Positions 1-7,612 of a DNA stretch of 36,188 nt are shown in pieces. The position numbers and the translations under genes are program-made. The stretch's first letter is position 1. Every line of letters starts with the position of its first letter. The notes under the pieces are model-generated. The model worked only from the letters and a program-made list of their open reading frames with translations. It was not told where the DNA came from and did not search any database. The DNA comes from an uncultured Gemmatimonadota bacterium (GTDB lineage: Bacteria > Gemmatimonadota > Gemmatimonadetes > Gemmatimonadales > Gemmatimonadaceae), in the NCBI GenBank assembly GCA_903876745.1, contig CAIRBD010000467.1, positions 1 to 36,188 on the forward strand. The letters run 5' to 3'.

Positions 1-367
1 GGGACGCCCAAATGTTGCCGGGCGACGCGAGGCGATCGTCGTAGTGGATCTTCACGGCTGCGCTACAATCACACGCGTGAGGTCAGGTTGCGCGAAGTTG
101 GCGTGTTGGACGTGAGTCACCCGGCGAATCAAACTTGCCAGCGCCCCTGAAGACTCCTCCAGCGGGACTCGCGATCCTCCGGCCGGCGGCGATCTCAGGG
201 AGATCACCCGCGGTGCGGCAGCACCCACAGCGGGGGCGATACGGACACGCTTGCTGTACGCCAGGGGGTACCACCTCTTTCGCCGTGCGCAACACGATGC
301 ACGGCGTTGTGCCACGCTTGTGACCGGGGCCACAGCAAACTTCCGGCGGGCGGCCGATGATCGGAGG

Positions 368-1390
368 ATGCGACGCTCTTTGCTCGTCGGCGCCACCATC
401 CTCTCCGCCCTCTCGTGCAAGGGCGATCTCACGAACCCGTACAATCTCTCGACGACCGGCCCCGGTGTGCTTTCCGTCTCGCCGATCGACCTCTCGCAAG
501 TGATGGCCGTCACACCGCTCGGCTACCTCGGGCCGCCGGGCCACGTGCTGCCGTCCGACCACATCTACATCTCGTTCATCGATGCGTGGAACGGCATGCT
601 GCAGAACGCCGATTGCAGCAAGCGGCCCATCTATGCGGCCGGGAGCGGCGTGATCGACTTCATCATGGTCACGCAATCGCCCGACACGAAAGTGGACGTC
701 CAAATGACGAAGACCTTCCACTATTACTACGACCACATCTTGCTGCTGCCGGGGATGTCGCTCGGGACACGAGTCAGCGCGGGGCAGCAGATTGCGACGA
801 CGGCCGGCCATTGTCCGTCCTTCGACCTCGGGACCTGGGAGTTGGGCAACACGCTGCCCGGTCTTGTCTCTCCGAACCGCTACGACGACCAGACGCGCTA
901 CGCGGCGTCGCCGATGAATTACTTCTCGCCGTCGCTCCGGGCGATCTATCTCGCGCGCGTACGATTGTCCGATGGCGTTCCTTCGAACAAGATCGGGAAG
1001 ATTGATTATGGCATCGCCGGCAAACTCGTCGGTGACTGGTTCCACTCATCGGTCCCGGTCGATGCCTATGCGAGCGGGTCCGCCGCCTGGGACAAGACGA
1101 TCGGCTTCGTGTACGATTGGTACGACAACACGAGCGTGCGCATCTCGATCGGCGGCACCATCACTGACCCGCTCCTCGCGCAGATCGGTCCGGGCGACCC
1201 AGATCCCGCGTTCGTCACGACCGCCAATGGCCTGGTGACCTATTCGCTGTACAGGCCGGGCGCGACCGATGGCGCAGGATGGCTGCTCGTCCAGATGACG
1301 GCCGCCGACCGAATTCGCGTGCAGTACTTTGCATCGGCCGGCACTCGACCCACCGGCTTCACGGCGGCGGCGCAGGACTATAGGCGCTAG
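368..1390 (+). CDS. Secreted lipoprotein with degenerate M23/lysostaphin-like fold
   Basis: In-frame ATG at 368 (MRRSLLVGATILSALSCKGD, lipobox-like LSALSC). Segment YYYDHILLLPGMSLGTRVSAGQQIATTAGHCPSFDLGTWE resembles the M23 G..V..GQ.I core. Confidence 0.75.
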   Translation: MRRSLLVGATILSALSCKGDLTNPYNLSTTGPGVLSVSPIDLSQVMAVTPLGYLGPPGHVLPSDHIYISFIDAWNGMLQNADCSKRPIYAAGSGVIDFIMVTQSPDTKVDVQMTKTFHYYYDHILLLPGMSLGTRVSAGQQIATTAGHCPSFDLGTWELGNTLPGLVSPNRYDDQTRYAASPMNYFSPSLRAIYLARVRLSDGVPSNKIGKIDYGIAGKLVGDWFHSSVPVDAYASGSAAWDKTIGFVYDWYDNTSVRISIGGTITDPLLAQIGPGDPDPAFVTTANGLVTYSLYRPGATDGAGWLLVQMTAADRIRVQYFASAGTRPTGFTAAAQDYRR

Positions 1391-1543
1391 CTTGCAGTCG
1401 GCTTGGAACTTGTGGGTGTCCACTCGCCCGAACCGACGCGCTCCCGTGCCTCACGCCGGGGCGCGTCGGCGTTGAGGCGCAAAACAGCTCTGGGCGATGT
1501 AGCTTCCACGTTCCACATCAGCGCTCATTCTCCGGGGATTCGG

Positions 1544-2074
1544 GTGCACTCGCAATCAGCAGGACAGGAACCGGTCCGTCACGCGGACGAGGGCGTTGAC
1601 GCCGTACAGCCGTGTCAGTGCGATCTCGTCGGCGTCGCCCACGCGCACGGTGAGTACCGCCTCGTCGTCCTCAAGGCGACCGCTGCCGGCACCGTACTCT
1701 TCCGCGTGCTCGGCGATGAGACGCCGGTGCCGACGCGGTACTCCGTGCAGATCGGCAAAGAACTGCACCTCGATTCGGGAAGCGGTGCGCGCACGGAAGA
1801 CGTGGTCTTCCGATACTTCTGGCGCTTCATGAATCATCACTGCGAACCGACGACGATGATCCGCGGGCGGGAGGTGGTCGCCCTGCGCGACATCGCACCG
1901 TGGGAGGACGTGACGTTCAACTACAACACCACCGAAGCCAACATGGCGGAGCCGTTCCTCTGCCGGTGCGGAAGCGCGCGATGCGAAGGAACGATCCGCG
2001 GAGCACGGCACCTGTCGGCGGCGGACCGCGAACGGCTTCGTTCGCAGATGGCGCCCTGGTTGCTCGCCGACTGA
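1544..2074 (+). CDS. SET domain-containing protein (putative lysine methyltransferase)
   Basis: NHHCEPTT (NHSCxPN-like), DVTFNYNT (LTFDY-like) and post-SET-like FLCRCGSARCEG. The start codon is uncertain; GTG 1544 has a gggga SD-like stretch at 1534-1538. Confidence 0.8.
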   Translation: MHSQSAGQEPVRHADEGVDAVQPCQCDLVGVAHAHGEYRLVVLKATAAGTVLFRVLGDETPVPTRYSVQIGKELHLDSGSGARTEDVVFRYFWRFMNHHCEPTTMIRGREVVALRDIAPWEDVTFNYNTTEANMAEPFLCRCGSARCEGTIRGARHLSAADRERLRSQMAPWLLAD

Positions 2075-2150
2075 TGGGGTCGATCTTCCTGGAGCGTTAA
2101 CTACCGATCCAGTTATCGCTGACGGGGCTGGGAACCGATGAATCCCCTAA

Positions 2151-2168
2151 GCGATACTCAGGTATCGC
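2151..2168. promoter_or_regulatory. Perfect 7-bp inverted repeat (GCGATAC-TCAG-GTATCGC) upstream of the DUF2892 gene
   Basis: gcgatac tcag gtatcgc, 39 bp before ATG 2208; a related half-site gttatcgc lies at 2112-2119. Confidence 0.4.
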
Positions 2169-2207
2169 CTGATGGCGGACTGATTCCAGAAGCGCAAGGT
2201 TGCACGC

Positions 2208-2747
2208 ATGACCCTACGCTCCGGCATCTACATCGTACCAACCAATCGGTGGTACATCGAGAGGACCGTCTGGCTGGTGTCAGGCGTGATCCTCCTCGTC
2301 AGCACGACGATCGCGGCACTCTATCAGCCGCTCGCCATCCTTCTCGTCACGGCGACGGGACTTGCCTCCATGTTCGTGGGCTTCACGGGCTACTGCCCCG
2401 TGGGCAACGTGCTCAAGCGGCTCGGCTTCGAGCCGCTGCTCGGGACGGCGGATGGCGGCAAGTACAACCTGTACCGGATGCAGACCGACTCGTGGTATCT
2501 GGAGCGGCGCATCTACGTCATCGTCGGGTTCAACCTGTCGGTGGCGTCCACGCTGTCGCTCGTCCACAGTGTGTGGTGGCTCTGTTTCACGGGATTCGTG
2601 GGCGCGGCCGCGGTGTGGTTTGCGGCGACAGGATTCTGCATCATGGCGAACGCGTTCTACTGGATGGGCGCCGAGCCACGCCTCAACCGCAACGCGGGGG
2701 TCTCGTGTCCGGTGACGCCTGGTGGAGCGGAGCCGGCGCGCAGTTGA
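2208..2747 (+). CDS. DUF2892/YgaP-like inner membrane protein, two tandem copies
   Basis: Two repeats: NRWYIERTVWLVSGVILLVST...GFTGYCPVGNVLKRLGFEPLLG and DSWYLERRIYVIVGFNLSVAS...AATGFCIMANAFYWMGAEP. Confidence 0.8.
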   Translation: MTLRSGIYIVPTNRWYIERTVWLVSGVILLVSTTIAALYQPLAILLVTATGLASMFVGFTGYCPVGNVLKRLGFEPLLGTADGGKYNLYRMQTDSWYLERRIYVIVGFNLSVASTLSLVHSVWWLCFTGFVGAAAVWFAATGFCIMANAFYWMGAEPRLNRNAGVSCPVTPGGAEPARS

Positions 2748-2760
2748 CCGTGCGTGGGGG

Positions 2761-2807
2761 CCATACAGCAAGCGCCTCGCGAACATCGCGGGGCGCTTGC
2801 TGCATGG
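2761..2807. terminator. Long GC-rich hairpin between convergent genes
   Basis: ccat-a-cagcaagcgcc-tcgcg-aacat-cgcgg-ggcgcttgctg-c-atgg: 11-bp perfect core, plus inner 4 bp + GU and outer 4 bp after one mismatch. No U-tract. Confidence 0.6.
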
Positions 2808-2829
2808 ACGGGCACTCGCTGAGGTGGTG

Positions 2830-3111
2830 TTACTTGCCCTGGCTCGTGCTGAGCAGCCCACGGGAGACTTTCTTGATGCTGCCCGTGCGTGCCTTGATCG
2901 GTGACAGGCCTGCTTTCCGCTGGAGCGCATCGGTGTAGAGGATCTCGTATGACAAGGGGCCGACATCGAGGCGGCGTCCTTTCTCGCGGATGACGACGCC
3001 TTCGATCGTGAGGGTGACGAGGTACTTTCCGATCTCGCGGGTCACGGACTGGGCGGGGACGAGTTCGTCGGTGCCGGGTTTCGAGTGGGCGGGCTTGAGT
3101 TTGGTGGCCAT
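2830..3111 (-). CDS. Hypothetical small protein (93 aa)
   Basis: ORF from MATKLKPAHSK to VSRGLLSTSQGK; non-repetitive, plausible composition; convergent with 2208-2747. Confidence 0.6.
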   Translation of the reverse strand: MATKLKPAHSKPGTDELVPAQSVTREIGKYLVTLTIEGVVIREKGRRLDVGPLSYEILYTDALQRKAGLSPIKARTGSIKKVSRGLLSTSQGK

Positions 3112-3234
3112 GGTCACGTCAGCGTTGCAGGGTGTAATCGGTTGTCGCAACGTAGACATTGGTAAGTGACTGTGGTACTGTTGTCGTCACTAGCCAATGA
3201 CCGCCCGGGCCTCCCGGCACGTGCGGGCGCAGGG

Positions 3235-3422
3235 CTCGCGGGTTCGTCCCGTGAGTGATATTGGGGACCGGGGGAACAGAGCGAGGAGCGCAGACGGTGC
3301 CGCGTGCCCGTCTCTCTCTCTGTAGCGACGTAGTCCAACACTCGCTGTGGTTCGGTCGGCGCTAACACCGCCGGGTCGACGGTGCCGCCTCTGCATCTGC
3401 TGATATGGAGATGCGCGGTGGC
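3235..3422 (+). ncRNA. Candidate IS110 bridge RNA-like structured leader
   Basis: Three hairpins in the non-coding region upstream of the transposase: 3235-3255 (ctcgcggg-ttcgt-cccgtgag), 3292-3313 (agacgg-N10-ccgtct) and 3384-3422 (gccgcc/ggtggc outer and gcatct/agatgc inner stem). Confidence 0.4.
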
Positions 3423-3473
3423 CGGTCGCCCGTTGTCGCGCCCCGTGCCATTCCACTTCCGGGGAGGCCTCAC

Positions 3474-4757
3474 ATGGATGCGGCAGCACAACGCCTGCGC
3501 GCGCAATGCGCGCTGGCTGTCGTCGGCGTGGACGCCGGCAAGTTCCATCACGCACTCGTGGTGCGTGGGCGCGACAGCAGAGATTCAAAGCCCTTGATCT
3601 TCCCCACCACGCGCGCCGGCTTCGAACAGGCGCTCGCGTACATCCGCGCGGGGAGCGCCGACGCCGATCCTGGGTCGGTCTTGGTCGGCATCGAGTTCGC
3701 CGGGTCCTACGGCGCGACGTTCGCCTTCTTTCTCGATACGCACGGCTATCCCGTGGTCAGCGTGCTCGGCAATGCGACGAAGGCGTGGGCGAAGGCGGTC
3801 CACGGGACGCCGCTCAAGACGGACGCGAAAGATGCGATCACCATCGTGGATCTCGTCTCACATGGGCGGTTTGCCGGCTATCCGTTTCTCAAGCCCGTGT
3901 ACGCGGAACTGCGTGTCCTCACGGCCGGCATCCGGCGTGTCGTGCGACTCCGCGGGGGGGCGGTCAACACCCTGCGGAGCGTGCTGCAAAGCGTGTGGCC
4001 GGAGTACGAGACGCACTTCACGAGCTTCACGCAGACGGTGACCCCACTCCGCTTGTTGGCGAAGTACCCCGGCCCGGTTGCATTTCAGGCGGCGCCGCGG
4101 CGGACGGTGCTGGCTGCCCTGAAGTCCTTCAGCCGGGGCTACTTCGGCACGGATCAGTATGACATCCTGCGCGCGAGCGCCGAACAGACCGTGGCGATCC
4201 CTGGAACTGAGACGATCCTGCAGACGCAGGTCACCCAGCTGATCCACTTGATCGCGGTGTACGACGAACAAATCGAGGTCTTGGAGGCTGCGATGGCGAC
4301 CGCTATGCAGAACCTTCCCGAAGCGCAGGCGTTGCTGACGATCCCGCGCGTCAGTGTGCGGTCGGTCGGGCTGTTCCTGGGCGCCATCGGAGATCCGCGG
4401 GCCTACGAGGCCCCGGAGCAAGTGCTTCGTCTTGCGGGGCTGAATCTCATGACGAAAGAGAGTGGCATCCAACGCGGCACGCATCGCATCTCCAAGCGCG
4501 GTCGGTCGGAGGTCCGGCAGCAGGTGTACCTGCTCGCACTCGGCATGGTGCAAAAGGACATGGTGTATCACGCGGCTTACCAAGCGATGATCGCGCGCAA
4601 CGGCGGCCGCAAGAAGAAGGCGCTCGTGGCAATCAGTCGGCGGGTGCTTGCCCTGATGTTTAGTATCGCGCGCGACCGGCGGCCGTTCGATGCGACCCGC
4701 GTGTCGGTCTCGGCCCCGTACCGTCGTGCGGAGGGCGAGGCCTCGCCGTCGGCGTAA
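3474..4757 (+). CDS. IS110 family transposase (DEDD + Transposase_20)
   Basis: DEDD-type N-terminus (VVGVDAGKFHHALVV, LVGIEFAGSYG, KTDAKDAITIVDL) and C-terminal LLTIPRVS...GLNLMTKESGIQRGTHRISKRGRSEVRQQVYLLAL with the catalytic-Ser context. SD ggggagg before ATG 3474. Confidence 0.95.
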   Translation: MDAAAQRLRAQCALAVVGVDAGKFHHALVVRGRDSRDSKPLIFPTTRAGFEQALAYIRAGSADADPGSVLVGIEFAGSYGATFAFFLDTHGYPVVSVLGNATKAWAKAVHGTPLKTDAKDAITIVDLVSHGRFAGYPFLKPVYAELRVLTAGIRRVVRLRGGAVNTLRSVLQSVWPEYETHFTSFTQTVTPLRLLAKYPGPVAFQAAPRRTVLAALKSFSRGYFGTDQYDILRASAEQTVAIPGTETILQTQVTQLIHLIAVYDEQIEVLEAAMATAMQNLPEAQALLTIPRVSVRSVGLFLGAIGDPRAYEAPEQVLRLAGLNLMTKESGIQRGTHRISKRGRSEVRQQVYLLALGMVQKDMVYHAAYQAMIARNGGRKKKALVAISRRVLALMFSIARDRRPFDATRVSVSAPYRRAEGEASPSA

Positions 4758-4823
4758 CACGCGTGCAGGCCCAGTCCCTTCGGTACCACCGGCGGGCCGG
4801 GAGTTCGGAGCTCAAAACATCGC

Positions 4824-4855
4824 GAGGCTCGCAGCCGACCGGCTGCCGAGACCTC
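4824..4855. terminator. Bulged hairpin downstream of the IS110 transposase
   Basis: gagg-ctcg-cagcc-gacc-ggctg-(c)-cgag-(a)-cctc: 13 bp with two single-nt bulges. Confidence 0.4.
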
Positions 4856-5326
4856 CTAACTCAGATATGCTCCGCCCGGCCAGTCGATTCGCTCAAGTCT
4901 CCGACGTCAATGATTCGAGGGACCCACCGATCCCGGTGCGTGCCACCTCCGATGTGTAAGAGTTTCGAGTTACGCGAATCGCTGCCGGGCGACGGGACGC
5001 TGTTTGACAAATGAGGTTTGTACTCGGCGAGGTCGCCATCGACTGTTGCCGGAGCGCGAGGGGCTTGGACAGCAGCAACGGCACGTGGCTGCTGCCTCCG
5101 AGCGACTCGTGGCCTGGCCGAGGCAAATTCTTTGGTTTGTCTTTGATGGCGAATCGCGCCCGAACGACGTTCCAGCGGAGGCTTTCTGTCCTGATTCGGG
5201 TCGTCGAGTTGGCTGTGGCGACACGGAGGTCGTATCGTTGGAGCAGCAGACGCCACGTTCGGCCGGGCATGTCGCGACGCGCGGCACGGCGAGTAATGGC
5301 GCAACCATCCGCACGGAGGAACGGTC

Positions 5327-5560
5327 TTGGACCACAGCAACAAGCGGCTGAGATACTTGACGACTGCGTTGTGGGCCAGTTGCGGGGCGCTCGTGATCAA
5401 CTGCGGGCTGCTCGTGTTCGCTGAGCGCACGCCGATCAGATATGGCGTCACCCTCTCGACGGCATTCAGCACCATTGGATTCGTGTTGGCATGGAAGCAA
5501 GAGGCGCGAGACGAGCGTCAACGGCAGGTTTCAGCGTCCAAGCACAAGGTGACGCAATGA
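5327..5560 (+). CDS. Small membrane protein, 77 aa, two predicted TM segments
   Basis: TTG start with ggagga SD at 5315-5320; hydrophobic segments ALWASCGALVINCGLLVFA and YGVTLSTAFSTIGFVLAW. Confidence 0.6.
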   Translation: MDHSNKRLRYLTTALWASCGALVINCGLLVFAERTPIRYGVTLSTAFSTIGFVLAWKQEARDERQRQVSASKHKVTQ

Positions 5561-5790
5561 CCTCCGACCAACACGAAGGCCGAGTGATAGACACGCGCTT
5601 GAGACGCCGGGTGAAGCGCTGGGTGCAGATGTGCGCGACTGGCGTCTCGGTCATCGCCGTCTTTGCGTTGATCCTTCCATTGAGCCGCGAACGGGTGCTC
5701 ACGAGCGGAGCGGTGGTGCTCGTGCTGGCCAGCGTGATGGCACTCTATGACCGCACTGCGACCGGTCGAGGACCGTCGGTGCCGTCGTGA
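5557..5790 (+). CDS. Small membrane protein, 77 aa, two predicted TM segments
   Basis: ATG overlaps the upstream stop (ATGA 5557-5560); MTSDQHEGRVIDTRLRRRVKRWVQMCATGVSVIAVFALILPLSRERVLTSGAVVLVLASVMALYDR. Confidence 0.6.
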   Translation: MTSDQHEGRVIDTRLRRRVKRWVQMCATGVSVIAVFALILPLSRERVLTSGAVVLVLASVMALYDRTATGRGPSVPS

Positions 5791-6333
5791 AGACGAGGAA
5801 CGCCCGATGAGTCGTCGGTACCGAGCGAGGGCGACCGTCTCCATCACGTTACTTAGCGAAAGTTGTCCCACAACCTGATGGCCGGACTTCAGGAGGGGAC
5901 GGACAGACATATGCCGTGGAGATCCATGCACCCGCACTAAGGGCGACCAACTCGTACCTTCGAACGTAGACTCGATCCCACGGTAGTTCGTTCTCTCTTT
6001 GACGGCGATGGGCAGAACGCACCACCATCGCCATCGCATTGTCGTCATGGACCGCGTCAGTGCCTTCCCCGCCTCTACGGGGTGCGCCGACCGCGTACCA
6101 CCGTCGCCTTCAGACTCGCACGGCCGGCCCAACGACACCGCTGAAGAGAAGGGACTTGCGCATCAGCCTCGCATAAGAGCGGGTGTGAGGGCCAAGCCCC
6201 AGTCCGTGCCGCCCGCGAGGTCCAACGACAGCGCCCGGGGAGTGCGTTGTTCACACGGTCGCGCGATCCTGTGCGCGGAGCGAGAATTCCACTGCGTCTC
6301 GTGACGCGTTTTCCCTCACTCATCGAGTCCGGA

Positions 6334-7596
6334 ATGTCCCGACTTTCGCGAGTTCCGTCCGTGCCGCAATGCGCGGCATTGTGTGCCCTGTTCGCCGTGG
6401 TCGCGTGCGCGACGACGGCGAGTGCTCCAGTATCGACTGGCCCGTCTCCCGTGGCTGGTGCCGCCCCGACCCAAGGCACTGCACCGGCTGCGCCCGCGCC
6501 GACAGCCGGGAGTGCTCCCGGTCGTCAGGGAGGCGCCGCCGCCCGCGCCGGCGGTGCAGGGCGCGGATTTCAGGGTCCGCTCGACTCCACGCGCGCGCGG
6601 CAACTGTATGTCAGCAACGATCCCAAGGATCTGCCGCGCGGCAACTTCGATGCACAGCAGATCGCCAAGCAGCGCACGGACAGCATCTATGCCGCCCGGT
6701 TCAAGGGCGTCGCCGAGTTCAAGAAGATCACGTACAAGAGCACCGCGGACGGGCTGGAGATTCCCGCCTATCTGTTCACGCCGCTGCACACGCGCGGTGT
6801 GAAGGGGCACGCCGCGATGGTGTGGGTGCACGGCGGCGTGCACGGCAACTGGGACCAGACGATGCTTCCCTTCGTGAAGGAAGCGGTGGAGCGCGGCTAT
6901 GTGATCATCACGCCGGACTACCGTGGCAGCACCGGCCACGGCGAAGCCCTGCACATGGCGATCGACTACGGCGGCAACGAAGTGACCGATGTCCTGTCGG
7001 CGGTGGAGTACCTGAAGACGTTGCCGTATGTGGACATGGACCGTGTGGGGATGATGGGGTGGAGCCACGGCGGTTTCATCACGGCGCTGAACGCGACCGC
7101 ACCGAACACTCCGCTCAAGGCAGCGGCGGCGATTGTGCCGGTCACGAACCTGGTGTTCCGCCTCTCCTACAAGGGACCCAGCTATCAGCGCGACTACGCG
7201 GCGGAGTCGACGATCCGCGGGTTGCCGTTCGAGAAGCCGCTCGAGTACATCAAGCGGTCGCCGCTCTACCATGTGGAGGATCTGAAGATCCCGCTGCTCG
7301 TACACGTGGCGACGAACGACGAGGACGTGAACTACGTGGAAGACCAGCAGATCGTCTGGAAACTGCGCGCCCTGAAGCCGGATCTCGCCGAGACGAAGGT
7401 GTATGTGGATCCGCCGGGATGGGGTTCTTCGGTCGGCCACGCGTTCAGCCGCCGCGTGGACCCGAACACGCTCGAGCGCGTGGACTCCGCCGAACAGATC
7501 GATTCCTGGCCGCGTACCTGGGCGTTCTTCGAGTGGTGGTTGCGTCCGTATGAGGATCGTTCGAAGCCGGCGCCGGCACCCCGCGTCCAGCCGTGA
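6334..7596 (+). CDS. Alpha/beta hydrolase, S9 prolyl oligopeptidase family, lipoprotein
   Basis: Lipobox-like FAVVACATT, A/G/P-rich linker, nucleophile GWSHGG, VHGG oxyanion region, late ND and GHAFS. Confidence 0.9.
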   Translation: MSRLSRVPSVPQCAALCALFAVVACATTASAPVSTGPSPVAGAAPTQGTAPAAPAPTAGSAPGRQGGAAARAGGAGRGFQGPLDSTRARQLYVSNDPKDLPRGNFDAQQIAKQRTDSIYAARFKGVAEFKKITYKSTADGLEIPAYLFTPLHTRGVKGHAAMVWVHGGVHGNWDQTMLPFVKEAVERGYVIITPDYRGSTGHGEALHMAIDYGGNEVTDVLSAVEYLKTLPYVDMDRVGMMGWSHGGFITALNATAPNTPLKAAAAIVPVTNLVFRLSYKGPSYQRDYAAESTIRGLPFEKPLEYIKRSPLYHVEDLKIPLLVHVATNDEDVNYVEDQQIVWKLRALKPDLAETKVYVDPPGWGSSVGHAFSRRVDPNTLERVDSAEQIDSWPRTWAFFEWWLRPYEDRSKPAPAPRVQP

Positions 7597-7612
7597 CCGT
7601 CATCAGCCGCTG

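Larger units (their letters stand above)
3160..4860 (+). mobile_element. IS110-family insertion sequence, boundaries approximate
   Basis: Transposase plus structured 5' leader and a downstream hairpin. No terminal inverted repeats found, as expected for many IS110 elements, so the ends are only guessed. Confidence 0.5.

Noticed and set aside
83-1045. 320-aa minus-strand ORF at the left edge
   Set aside because: Arg-rich shadow of the lipoprotein gene, which has a signal peptide and plausible core sequence.
4893-5521. Several overlapping ORFs between the IS110 and the small TM pair
   Set aside because: No frame has recognisable motifs or a good SD; likely non-coding or decayed sequence.
5791-6333. 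Gap of about 540 bp considered as a possible ncRNA or decayed gene
   Set aside because: No strong repeated structure, tRNA-like fold or convincing ORF found by eye.
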